From NCBI GenBank assembly GCA_033782935.1, contig JAWQEG010000411.1, forward strand, positions 1,919,501 through 1,983,500: a stretch of DNA of 64,000 bases, read 5' to 3'. Made by a program: the position numbers and the translations under genes. Positions 36,432 to 48,883 of this stretch are shown in pieces. Source of the DNA: Petrolisthes cinctipes. Taxonomy: Eukaryota; Arthropoda; Malacostraca; Decapoda; Porcellanidae. The notes under the pieces are model-generated. The model did not search any database. It was given only the letters and a program-made list of their open reading frames with translations, and was not told the DNA's origin. How positions within the stretch are numbered: the stretch's first letter is position 1; every line of letters starts with the position of its first letter.

Positions 36432-37050
36432 GATCGCTTCTGGGACCCCAAAATATCGAATTTTCGGGTGTTTTGAGTATGAATTTGAGATATAAACGGG
36501 TACTGAAGATGCATGCACATATCGACTTTTGGGCACCTAAAACATCGATTTTGAGCATGTTTTGGGCCTGTATTTTGAAAATACTCTAACACGGAGTAGG
36601 CATGTACAGATCACTTCTGCGACCCCATAATATCGAATTTTCGGGTGTTTTGGGCCTGAATTTGAGATATCGGCTTTACACACCTAAAATATCGATTTTT
36701 AGCATGTTTTGAGCCTATAATTTGAAAATATTCTAGCACTGAGTAGGCATGTACAGATCGCTTCTGGGACCCCAAAATATCGAATTTTCGGGTGTTTTGA
36801 GCTTGAATTTGATATATAAACGAGTACAGAAGATGCATGCACATATCGACTTTTGGGCACCTAAAATATCGATTTTGAGCATGTTTTGAGCCTATATTTT
36901 GAAAACATTCTAGCACTGAGTAGGCATGTACAGATCGCTTCTGGGACCCCTAAATATCGAATTTTCGGGTGTTTTGGGCCTTAATTTGAAATATCGACTT
37001 TTTGACACCTAAAATATCGATTTTTAGCATGTTTTTAGACTATATTTTGA

Positions 37051-37433
37051 AAATATTCTAGCACTGAGTAGGCATGTACAGATTGCTTCTGGGACCCAAA
37101 AAATTTGAATTTTCGGGTGTTTTGAGCCTGAATTTGAGATATAAACGGGTACAGAAGATACATGCATATATTGACTTTGGGCATCTAAAATATCGATTTT
37201 CAGCATGTTTTGGGCATGTATTTTGAAAATACTCTAAAACGGAGTAGGCTTGTACAGATCGCTTCTGGGACCCCAAAATATCGAATTTTCGGGAGTTTTA
37301 AGCCTGCATTTGAGATATAAACGGGTACTGAAGATGCATGCACATATCGACTTTTTGGCACCTAAAACATCGATTTTGAGCATGTTTTGGGCCTGCATTT
37401 TGAAAATACTTTAACTCGGAGTAGGCATGTACA
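37051..37433 (+). repeat. Second member of the 1,002-bp spaced pair
   Basis: Same private marks as 36,049-36,431. It ends where this copy reads 'tgtacacatcgc' against 'tgtacagatcgc'. Confidence 0.85.
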
Positions 37434-40218
37434 CATCGCTTCTGGGACCCTTAAATATCGAATTTTCGGGTGTTTTGGGCCTTAATTTGAGATATCGACT
37501 TTTTGGCACCTAAAATATCGATTTTTAGCATGTTTTTAGCCTATATTTTGAAAATATTCTAGCACTGAGTAGGCATGTACAGATTGCTTATGGGACCCAA
37601 AAATATTGAATTTTCGGGTGTTTAGGGCCAGAATTTGAGATATAAACGGGTACAGAAGATGCATGCACATATTGACTTTGGGCATCTAAAATATCGATTT
37701 TCAGCATGTTTTGGGCATGTATTTTGAAAATACTCTAACACGGAGTAGCCATGTACAGATCGCTTCTGGGACCCCAAAATATCGAATTTTCGGGTGTTTT
37801 GAGTATGAATTTGAGATATAAACGGGTATTGAAGATGCATGCACATATCGACTTTTGGGCACCTAAAACATCGATTTTGAGCATGTTTTGTGCCTGTATT
37901 TTGAAAATACTCTAACACGGAGTAGGCATGTACAGATCGCTTCTGCGACCCCATAATATCGAATTTTCGGGTGTTTTGGGCCTGAATTTGAGATATCGCC
38001 TTTACGCACCTAAAATATCGATTTTTAGCATGTTTTGAGCCTATAATTTGAAAATATTCTAGCACTGAGTAGGCATGTACAGATCGCTTCTGGGACCCCA
38101 AAATATCGAATTTTCGGGTGTTTTGAGCCTCAATTTGAGATATAAACGGGTACTGAAGATGCATGCACATATCGACTTTTTGGCACCTAAAACATCGATT
38201 TTGAGCATGTTTTGGGCCTGCATTTTGAAAATACTTTAACTCGGAGCAGGCATGTACAGATCGCTTCTAGGACCCCTAAATATCGAATTTTCGGGGGTTT
38301 TGGGCCTTAATTTGAGATATCGCCTTTACGCACCTAAAATATCGATTTTTAGCTTGTTTTGAGCCTATATTTTGAAAATATTCTAGCACTAAGTAGGCAT
38401 GTACAGATCGCTTCTGGGACCCCAAAATATCGAATTTTCGGGTGTTTTGAGCCTGAATTTGAGATATAAACGGGTACAGAAGATACATGCATATTGACTT
38501 TGGGGATCTAAAATATCGATTTTCAGCATGTTTTGGGCATGTATTTTGAAAATACTCTAAAACGGAGTAGGCTTGTACAGATCGCTTCTGGGACCCCAAA
38601 ATATCGAATTTTCGGGTGTTTTGAGCTTGAATTTGAGATATAAACGGGTACTGAAGATGCATGCACATATCGACTTTTTGGCACCTAAAACATCGATTTT
38701 GAGCATGTTTTGGGCCTGCATTTTGAAAATACTTTAACTCGGAGTAGGCATGTACACATCGCTTCTGGGACCCCTAAATATCGAATTTTCGGGTGTTTTG
38801 GGCCTTAATTTGAGATATCGACTTTTTGGCACCTAAAATATCGATTTTTAGCATGTTTTTAGCCTATAGTTTGAAAATATTCTAGCACTGAGTAGGCATG
38901 TACAGATTGCTTCTGGGACCCCAAAATATTGAATTTACGGGTGTTTTGAGCCTGAATTTGAGATATAAACGGGTACAGAAGATACATGCACATATTGACT
39001 TTGGGCATCTAAAATATCGATTTTCAGCATATTTTGGGCATGTATTTTGAAAATACTCTAACACGGAGTAGGCATGTACAGATCGCTTCTGGGACCCCAA
39101 AATATCGAATTTTCGGGTGTTTTGAGTATGAATTTGAGATATAAACGGGTACTGAAGATGCATGCACATATCGACTTTTTGGCGCCTAAAACATCGATTT
39201 TGAGCATGTTTTGGGCCTGCATTTTGAAAATACTTTAACTCGGAGTAGGCATGTACAGATCGCTTCTAGGACCCATAAATATCGAATTTTCGGGGGTTTT
39301 GGGCCTTAATTTGAGATATCGCCTTTACGCACCTAAAATATCGATTTTTAGCTTGTTTTGAGCATATATTTTGAAAATATTCTAGCACTAAGTAGGCATG
39401 TACAGATTGCTTCTGGGACCCCAAAATATTGAATTTTCGGGTGTTTTGAGCCTGAATTTGAGATATAAACGGGTACAGATGATACATGCACAGATTGACT
39501 TTGGGCATCTAAAATATCGATTTTCACCATGTTTTGGGCATGTATTTTGAAAATACTCTAACACGGAGTAGGCATGTACAGATCGCTTCTGGGACCCCAA
39601 AATATCGAATTTTCGGGTGTTTTGGGCCTGAATTTGAGATATCGCCTTTACGAACCTAAAATATCGATTTTTAGCATGTTTTGAACCTATATTTTGAAAA
39701 TATTCTAGCACTGAGTAGGCATGTACAGATCGCTTCTGGGACCCCAAAATATCTAATTTTCGGGTGTTTTGAGCTTGAATTTGAGATATAAACGAGTACA
39801 GAAGATGCATACAAATATCGACTTTTGGGCACCTAAAATATCGATTTTGAGCATGTTTTGAGCCTATATTTTGAAAACTTTCTAGCATTGAGTAGGCATG
39901 TACAGATCGCTTCTGGGACCCAAAAATATCGAATTTTCGGGTGTTTAGGGCCTGAATTTGAGATATAAACGGGTTCAGAAGATGCATGCACATATCGACT
40001 TTTGGGCACCTAAAACATCGATTTTGAGCATGTTTTGGCCTGTATTTTGAAAATACTCTAACACGGAGTAGGCATGTACAGATCGCTTCTGGGACCCCAA
40101 AATATCGAATTTTCGGGTGTTTTGGGCCTGAATTTGAGATATCGCCTTTACGCACCTAAAATATCGATTTTTAGCATGTTTTGAGCCTATATTTTGAAAA
40201 TATTCTATCACTGAGTAG

Positions 40219-41038
40219 GCATGTACAGATTGCTTCTGGGACCCCAAAATATCGAATTTTCGGGTGTTTTGAGCTTGAATTTGAGATATAAACGAGTACA
40301 TAAGATGCATGCACATATCGACTTTTGGGCACCTAAAATATAGATTTTGAGCATGTTTTGAGACTATATTTTGAAAACATTCTAGCACTGAGTAGGCATG
40401 TACATATCGCTTCTGGGACCCAAAAATATCGAATTTTTGGGTGTTTAGGGCCAGAATTTGAGATATAAACGGGTACAGAAGATGCATGCACATATCGACT
40501 TTTGGGCACCTAAAAGATCGATTTTCAGTATTTTTTTGGCCTGTATTTTGAAAATACTCTAACACGGAGTAGGCATGTACAGATCGCTTCTGGGACCCTA
40601 ATTATCGAATTTTCGGGTGTTTTGGGCCTTAATTTGAGATATCGCCTTTACGCTCCTAAAATATCGATTATTAGCATGTTTTGAGCTAATATTTTGAAAA
40701 TATTCTAGCACTGAGTAGGCATGTACAGATCGCTTCAGGGACCCCAAAATATCGAATTTTCGGGTGTTTTGAGCCTGAATTTGAGATATAAACGAGTACA
40801 GAAGATGCATGCACATATCGACTTTTGGGCAACTTATCGATTTTGAGCATGTTTTGAGCCTATATTTTGAAAACATTCTAGCACTGAGTAGGCATGTACA
40901 GATCGCTTCTGGGACCCCAAAATATCGAATTTTAGGGTGTTTAGGGCCAGAATTTGAGATATCGCCTTTACGCACCTAAAATATCGATTTTTAGCATGTT
41001 TTGAGCCTATATTTTGAAAATATTCTATCACTGAGTAG
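40219..41038 (+). repeat. 820-bp tandem pentamer, unit 1
   Basis: Starts at 40,219, 40,396, 40,573, 40,719, 40,892 and 41,039 give 177, 177, 146, 173 and 147 bp. Private marks are 'gagtacataagatgc', 'agtatttttttggcctg', 'tacgctcctaaaatatcg' and 'gggcaacttatcg' (a 4-bp-shorter monomer). The fifth monomer is a hybrid of long front and short back. Confidence 0.87.
40892..41038 (+). repeat. Hybrid long-front/short-back monomer (147 bp)
   Basis: The front has the L mark 'tttagggccagaatttgag', then switches at 'gagatat' to 'cgcctttacgcacc', the block-B short form. Ordinary short monomers have 'gggccttaatttgag' before this point. It forms the join between the two 820-bp units. Confidence 0.83.
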
Positions 41039-41780
41039 GCATGTACAGATTGCTTCTGGGACCCCAAAATATCGAATTTTCGGGTGTTTTGAGCTTGAAT
41101 TTGAGATATAAACGAGTACATAAGATGCATGCACATATCGACTTTTGGGCACCTAAAATATAGATTTTGAGCATGTTTTGAGACTATATTTTGAAAACAT
41201 TCTAGCACTGAGTAGGCATGTACATATCGCTTCTGGGACCCAAAAATATCGAATTTTCGGGTGTTTAGGGCCAGAATTTGAGATATAAACGGGTACAGAA
41301 GATGCATGCACATATCGACTTTTGGGCACCTAAAAGATCGATTTTCAGTATTTTTTTGGCCTGTATTTTGAAAATACTCTAACACGGAGTAGGCATGTAC
41401 AGATCGCTTCTGGGACCCCTAATTATCGAATTTTCGGGTGTTTTGGGCCTAAATTTGAGATATCGCCTTTACGCTCCTAAAATATCGATTATTAGCATGT
41501 TTTGAGCTAATATTTTGAAAATATTCTAGCACTGAGTAGGCATGTACAGATCGCTTCAGGGACCCCAAAATATCGAATTTTCGGGTGTTTTGAGCCTGAA
41601 TTTGAGATATAAACGAGTACAGAAGATGCATGCACATATCGACTTTTGGGCAACTTATCGATTTTGAGCATGTTTTGAGCCTATATTTTGAAAACATTCT
41701 AGCACTGAGTAGGCATGTACAGATCTCTTCTGGGACCCAAAAATATCGAATTTTAGGGTGTTTAGGGCCAGAATTTGAGA
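41039..41780 (+). repeat. 820-bp tandem pentamer, unit 2 (partial)
   Basis: Starts at 41,039, 41,216, 41,393, 41,540 and 41,713 repeat the pattern (177, 177, 147, 173). It has one extra C in 'gggacccctaatt'. Homology ends near 41,780, where this copy continues into a full monomer instead of the hybrid. Confidence 0.87.
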
Positions 41781-41878
41781 TATAAACGAGTATAGAAGAT
41801 GCATACACATATTGACTTTGGTCACCAAAAATATCGATTTTTGAGCATGTTTTGGGCCTGAATTTTGAAAATACTCTA
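41713..41878 (+). repeat. 166-bp monomer lacking 11 bp at the monomer junction, occurrence 1
   Basis: 'ctctaaca' runs straight into 'tgtacagatcgc'. The lost piece is bounded by CA on both sides. It is at nearly the same place as the 10-bp loss that defines the 138-bp short monomer in block A. Confidence 0.87.
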
Positions 41879-43439
41879 ACATGTACAGATCGCTTCTGGG
41901 ACCCCAAAATACCGAATTTTCTGGTGTTTTGAGCTTGAATTTGAGATATAAACGAGTACAGAAGATGCATGCACATATCGACTATTGGGCACCTAAAATA
42001 TCGATTTTGAGCATGTTTTGAGCCTATATTTTGAAAACATTCTAGCACTGAGTAGGCATGTACAGATCGCTTCTGGGACCCCTAAATATCGAATTTTCGG
42101 GTGTTTGGGCCTTAATTTGAGATATCGACTTTTTGGCACCTAAAATATCGATTTTTAGCATGTTTTTAGCCCATATTTTGAAAATATTCTAGCACTGTGT
42201 AGGCATGTACAGATTGCTTCTGGGACCCTAAAATATTGAATTTTCGGGTGTTTAGGGCCAGAATTTGAGATATAAACGGGTACAGAAGATGCATGCACAT
42301 ATCGACTTTTGGGCACCTAAAATATCGATTTTGAGGATGTTTTAAGCCTATATTTTGAAAACATTATAGCACTGAGTAGGCATGTACAGATCGCTTCTGG
42401 GACCCAAAAATATCGAATTTTCGGGTGATTAGGGCCAGAATTTAACATATAAACGGGTACAGAAGATGCATGCACATATCGACATTTGGGCACCTAAAAG
42501 ATCGATTTTCAGTATGTTTCTAGCCTGTATTTTGAAAATACTCTAACACGGAGTAGGAATGTACAGATCGCTTCTGGGACCCAAAAATATCGAATTTTCG
42601 GGTGTTTAGAGCCAGAATTTAACATATAAACGGGTACAGAAGATGCAAGCACATATCGACTTTTGGGCACCTAAAAGATCGATTTTCAGTATGTTTTTGG
42701 CCTGTATTTTGAAAATACTCTAACACGGAGTAGTAATGTACAGATCGGTTCTGGGACCCCTAAATATCGAATTTTCGGGTGTTTTGGGCCTTAATTTTAG
42801 ATATCGCCTTTACGCACCTAAAATGTAGATTTTTAGCATGTTTTGAGCCTATATTATGAAAATATTCTAGCACTGCGTAGGCATGTACAGATCGCTTCTG
42901 GGAAACCAAAATATCGAATTTTCGGGTGTTTTGAGCTTGAATTTGAGATATAAACGAGTACAGAAGATGCATGCACATATCGACTTTTGGGCACCTAAAA
43001 GATCGATTTTCAGTATGTTTTTGGCCTGTATTTTGAAAATACTCTAACACGGAGTAGGCATGTACAGATCGCTTCTGGGACCCCTAAATATCGAATTTTC
43101 GGGTGTTTTGGGACTGAATTTGAGATATCGACTTTTTGGCACCTAAAAGATCGATTTTTAGCATGTTTTTAGCCTATATTTTGAAAATATTCTAGCACTG
43201 AGTAGGCATGTACAGATTGCTTCTGGGACCCCAAAATATTGAATTTTCGGGTGTTTTGAGCTTGAATTTGAGATATAAACGAGTACAGAAGATGCATACA
43301 CATATCGACTTTTGGGCACCTAAAATATCGATTTTGAGCATGTTTTGAGCCTATATTTTGAAAACATTCTAGCATTGAGTAGGCATGTACAGATCGCTTC
43401 TGGGACCCAAAAATATCGAATATTCGGGTGTATAGGGCC

Positions 43440-43480
43440 AGAATTTGAGATATAAACTTTTTCAGAAGATGCATTCACAT
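43440..43480 (+). repeat. Local variant with 'aaactttttcagaag'
   Basis: The usual 'aaacgggtacagaag' is replaced by 'aaactttttcagaag' with no length change. The same variant is at about 56,931-56,971 in the second 13-kb unit. 'gcattcacat' follows in place of 'gcatgcacat'. Confidence 0.8.
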
Positions 43481-44737
43481 ATCGACTTTTGGGCACCTAA
43501 AATATCGATTTTCAGTATGTTTTTGGCCTGTATTTTGAAAATACTCTAACACGGAGTAGGCATGTACAGATCGCTTCTGGGACCCCTAAATATCGAATTT
43601 TCGGGTGTTTTGGGCCTTAATTTGAAATATCTCCTTTACGCACCTAAAATATCGATTTTTAGTATGTTTTTAGCCTATATTTTGAAAATATTCTAGCACT
43701 GAGTAGGCATGTACAGATCGCTTCTGGGACCCCAAAATATCGAATTTTCGGGTGTTTTGAGCCTGAATTTGAGATATAAACGAGTACAGAAGATTCATGC
43801 ACATATCGACTTTTGGGCACCTAAAATATCGATTTTGAGCATGTTTTGAGCCTATATTTTGAAAACATTATAGCACTGAGTAGGCATGTACAGATCGCTT
43901 CTGGGACCCCAAAATATCGAATTTTCGGGTGTTTTGAGCCTGAATTTGAGATATAAACGAGTATAGAAGATGCATACACATATTGACATTGGGCACCAAA
44001 AATATCGATTTTCAGCATGTTTTGGGCCTGAATTTTGAAAATACTCTAACACGAAGTAGGGATGTACAGATCGCTTCTGGGACCCCAAAATATCAAATTT
44101 TCGGGTGTTTAGGGCCAGAATTTGAGATATAAACGGGTACAGAAGATGCATGCACATATCGACTTTTGGGCACCTAAAATATCGATTTTCAGTATGTTTT
44201 TGGCCTGTATTTTGAAAATACTCTAACACGGAGTAGGCATGTACAGATCGCTTCTGGGACCCCTAAATATCGAAGTTTCGGGTGTTTTGGGACTGAATTT
44301 GAGATATCGACTTTTTGGCACCTAAAATATCGATTTTTAGCATGTTTTTAGCCTGTATTTTGAAAATATTCTAGCACTGAGTAGGCATGTAGAGATTGCT
44401 TCTGGGACCCCAAAATATTGAATTTTCGGGTGTTTTGAGCCTGAATTTGAGATATAAACGGGAACAGAAGATACATGCACATATTGACTTTGGGCATCTA
44501 AATTATCTATTTTCAGCATGTTTTGGGCCTGTATTTTGAAAATACTCTAACACGAAGTAGGCATGTACAGATCGCTTCTGGGACCCCAAAATATCGAATT
44601 TTCGGGTGTTTTGAGCCTGAATTTGAGATATAAACGAGTACAGAAGATGCATGCACATATCGACTTTTGGGCACCTAAAATATCGATTTTGAGCATGTTT
44701 TGAGCCTATATTTTGAAAACATTCTAGCACTGAGTAG

Positions 44738-44913
44738 GCATGTACAGATCGCTTCTGGGACCCCAAAATATCGAATTTTCGGGTGTTTTGAGCCTGAATT
44801 TGAGATATAAACGAGTATAGAAGATGCATACACATATTGACTTTGGGCACCAAAAAGATCGATTTTTGGCATGTTTTTAGCCTATAGTTTGAAAATATTC
44901 TAGCACTGAGTAG
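44738..44913 (+). repeat. Hybrid monomer at the 13-kb duplication junction
   Basis: The front is a block-B long monomer ('gagtatagaagatgc', 'atattgactttgggcacc'). The back, from 'aaaaagatcgatttttggc', is the tail found at 31,851. At the far end of the second unit (58,346) the same front continues with its native back, 'aaaaatatcgattttcag'. The join is therefore new and lies near 44,855/44,856. Confidence 0.88.
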
Positions 44914-45089
44914 GCATGTACAGATTGCTTCTGGGACCCCAAAATATTGAGTTTTTGGGTGTTTTGAGCCTGAATTTTAGATATAAACGGGTACAGAAGA
45001 TACATGCACATATTGACTTTGGGCATCTAAAATATCGATTTTCAGCATGTTTTGGGCCTGTATTTTGAAAATACTCTAACACTGAGTAG

Positions 45090-45251
45090 GCATGTACAGA
45101 TTGCTTCTGGAACCCCAAAATATTGAATTTTCGGGTGTTTTGAGCCTGAATTTGAGATATAAACGGGTACATATCGACTTTTGTGCACCTAAAAGATCGA
45201 TTTTCAGTATGTTTTGAGCATGTATTTTGAAAATACTCTAACACGTAGTAG
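45090..45251 (+). repeat. 162-bp monomer, occurrence 5
   Basis: Same 15-bp loss as in block A, with 'aacacgtagtaggc' following. It lies within the block-A type island at the left of unit 2. Confidence 0.9.
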
Positions 45252-45656
45252 GCATGTACAGATCGCTTCTGGGACCCCTAAATATCGAATTTTCGGGTGT
45301 TTTGGGACTGAATTTGAGATATCGACTTTTTGTCACCTAAAAGATCGATTTTTAGCATGTTTTTAGCCTATATTTTGAAAATATTCTAGCACTGAGTAGG
45401 CATGTACAGATTGCTTCTGGGACCCCAAAATATTGAATTTTCGGGTGTTTTGAGCCTGAAATTGAGATATAAACGGGTACAGAAGATACATGCACATATT
45501 GACTTTAGGCACCAAAAATATCGATTTTCAGCATGTTTTGGGCCTGAATTTTGAAAATACTCTAACACGGAGTAGGCATGTACAGATCGCTTCTGGGACC
45601 CCAAAATATCGAATTATCGGGTGTTTAGGGCCTGAATTTGAGATATAAACGGGTAC
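45171..45656 (+). repeat. 486-bp trimer present in unit 2 but not unit 1
   Basis: Unit 1 reads through 'gatataaacgggtac' at 32,165 into 'agaagatgcatgcac'. Unit 2 carries 486 bp between these two points. The size equals 501 minus the 15-bp deletion of the 162-bp monomer. Either unit 1 lost a trimer or unit 2 kept or gained one; block A at 27,623-28,190 shows a similar order, which favours loss from unit 1. Confidence 0.8.
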
Positions 45657-45929
45657 AGAAGATGCATGCACATATCGACTTTTGGGCACCTAAAAGATCG
45701 ATTTTTAGTATGTTTTGAGCATGTACTTTGAAAATACTCTAACACGGAGTAGGCATGTACAGATCGCTTCTGGGACCCCAAAATATCGAATTTTAGGGTG
45801 TTTAGGGCCAGAATTTGAGATATAAACGGGTACAGAAGATGCATGCACATATCGACTTTTGGGCACCTAAAAGATCGATTTTCAGTATGTTTTTGGCCTG
45901 TATTTTGAAAATACTCTAACACGGAGTAG

Positions 45930-46053
45930 GCATGTACAGATACCTTCTGGGACCGCTAAAAATTTATTTGAGATATCGATTTTTTGGCACCTAAAATGTC
46001 GATTTTTAGCATGTTTTGGGCCTGAATTTTGAAAATACTCTAACACTGAGTAG
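45930..46053 (+). repeat. 124-bp monomer, occurrence 7
   Basis: Copy of 32,439-32,562 at offset 13,491. Confidence 0.9.
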
Positions 46054-46078
46054 GCATGTACAGATTGCTTCTGGGACC

Positions 46079-48883
46079 CCAAAATATCGAATTTTCGGGT
46101 GTTTTGAGCCTGAATTTGAGATATAAACGGGTACAGAAGATACATGCACATATTGACTTTGGGCATCTAAAATATCGATTTTCTGCATGTTTTGGGCATG
46201 TATTTTGAAAATACTCTAACACGGAGTAGGCATGTACAGGTCGCTTCTGGGACCCCAAAATATCGAATTTTCGGGTGTTTTGAGCCTGAATTTGAGATAT
46301 AAACGGGTACTGAAGATGCATGCACATATCGACTTTTTGGCACCTAAAACATCGATTTTGAGCATGTTTTGGGCCTGTATTTTGAAAATACTTTAACACG
46401 GAGTAGGCATGTACAGATCGCTTCTGGGACCCCTAAATATCGAATTTTCGGGTGTTTTAGGCCTTAATTTGAGATATCGACTTTTTGGCACCTAAAATAT
46501 CGATTTTTAGCATGTTTTTAGCCTATATTTTAAAAATATTCTAGCACTGAGTAGGCATGTACAGATTGTTTCTGGGACCCCAAAATATTGAATTTTCGGG
46601 TGTTTAGGGCCAGAATTTGAGATATAAACGGGTACAGAAGATGCATCCACATATCGACTTTTGGGCACCTAAAAGATCGATTTTCAATATGTTTTTGGCC
46701 TGTATTTTGAAAATACTCTAACACGGAGTAGGCATGTACAGATCGCTTCTGGGACCCCTAAATATCGAATTTTCGGGTGTTTTGGGACTGAATTTGAGAT
46801 ATAAACGGGTACTGAAGATGCATGCACAAATCGACTTTTGGGCACCTAAAACATCGATTTTTAAGCATGTTTTGTGCCTGTATTTTGAAAATACACTAAC
46901 ACGGAGTAGGCATGTACAGATCGCTTCTGCGACCCCATAATATCGAATTTCCGGGTGTTTTGGGCCTGAATTTGAGATATCGCCTTTACGCACCAAAAAT
47001 ATCGATTTTTAGCATGTTTTGAGCCTATAATTTGAAAATATTCTAGCACTGAGTAGGCATGTACAGATCGCTTCTGAGACCCCAAAATATCGAATTTTCG
47101 GGTGTTTTGACCCTGAATTTGAGATATAAACGAGTACAGAAGATGCATGCACATATCGACTTTTGGGCACCTAAAATATCGATTTTTAGCATGTTTTGGG
47201 CCTGTATTTTGAAAATACTCTAACACGGAGTAGTCATGTACAGATCGCTTCTAGGACCCCTAAATATCGAATTTTCAGGGCTTTTGGGCCTTAATTTGAG
47301 ATATCGCCTTTGCGCACCTAAAATATCGATTTTTAGCATGTTTTGAGCCTATATTTTGAAAATATTCTAGCACTGAGTAGGCATGTACAGATCGCTTCTG
47401 GGACCCCAAAATATCGAATTTTCGGGTGTTTTGAGCCTGAATTTGAGATATAAACGAGTATAGAAGATGCATACACATATTGACTTTGGGCACAAAAAAT
47501 TTCGATTTTCAGCATGTTTTGGGCATGTATTTTGAAAATACTCTAACACGGAGTAGCCATGTACAGATCGCTTCTGGGACCCCAAAATATCGAATTTTCG
47601 GGTGTTTTGAGTATGAATTTGAGATATAAACGGGTACTGAAGATGCATGCACATATCGACTTTTGGGCACCTAAAAGATCGATTTTGAGCATGTTTTTGG
47701 CCTGTATTTTGAAAATACTCTAACACGGAGTAGGCATGTACAGATCACTTCTGCGACCCCATAATATCGAATTTTCGGGTGTTTTGGGCCTGAATTTGAG
47801 ATATCGCCTTTACGCACCTAAAATATCGATTTTTAGCATGTTTTGAGCCAATAATTTGAAAATATTCTAGCACTGAGTAGGCATGTACAGATCGCTTCTG
47901 GGACCCCAAAATATCGAATTTTCGGGTGTTTTGAGCTTGAATTTGAGATATAAACGAGTACAGAAGATGCATGCTCATATCGACTTTTGGGCACCTAAAA
48001 TATCGATTTTGAGCATGTTTTGAGCCTATATTTTGAAAACATTCTAGCACTGAGTAGGCATGTACAGATCGCTTCTGGGACCCAAAAATATCGAATTTTC
48101 GGGTGTTTAGGGCCAGAATTTGAGATATAAACGGGTACAGAAGATGCATGCACATATCGACTTTTGGGCACTTGAAAGATCGATTTTCATTATGTTTTTG
48201 GCCTGTATTTTGAAAATACTCTAACACGGAGTAGGCATGTACAGATCGCTTCTGGGACCCCTAAATATAGAATTTACGGGTGTTTTGGGCCTTAATTTGA
48301 GATATCGTCTTTACGCACCTAAAATATCGATTTTTAGCATGTTTTGAGCCTATATTTTGAAAATATTCTAGCACTGAGTAGGCATGTACAGATCGCTTCT
48401 GGGACCCCAAAATATCGAATTTTAGGGTGTTTAGGGCCAGAATTTGAGATATAAACGAGTACAGAAGATGCATGCACATATCGACTTTTGGGCACCTAAA
48501 ATATCGATTTTGAGCATGTTTTGAGCCTATCTTTTGAAAACATTCTAGCACTGAGTAGGCATGTACAGATCGCTTCTGCGAGCCAAAAATATCGAATTTT
48601 CGGGTGTTTAGGGCCAGAATTTGAGATATAAACGGGTACAGAAGATGCATGCACATATCGACTTTTGGGCACCTAAAAGATCGATTTTTGGCATGTTTTT
48701 AGCCTATAGTTTGAAAATATTCTAGCACTGAGTAGGCATGTACAGATTGCTTCGGGGACCCCAAAATATTGAATTTTTGGGTGTTTTGAGCCTGAATTTT
48801 AGATATAAACGGGTACAGAAGATACATGCACATATTGACTTTGGGCATCTAAAATATCGATTTTCAGCATGTTTTGGGCATGT
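46079..48883 (+). repeat. Third copy of the 3,336-bp unit (partial)
   Basis: This is the 13,491-bp shifted copy of 32,588-35,392. It carries the marks of unit 2 ('gaatttccgggtg', 'cacttgaaagatcg') and not those of unit 1, so it derives from unit 2. Confidence 0.88.

Larger units (their letters stand above)
31851..44855 (+). repeat. About 13-kb tandem duplication, unit 1 (13,005 bp)
   Basis: Positions 31,851-32,165 match 44,856-45,170 at offset 13,005, and about 32,140-44,855 match 45,631-58,346 at offset 13,491. The two offsets differ by 486 bp, one trimer containing a 162-bp monomer. By eye I found only three substitutions: 38,762 (C against A at 52,253), 39,527 (C against G at 53,018) and 39,879 (T against A at 53,370). 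I did not align every base, so a few more could exist. Confidence 0.92.
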
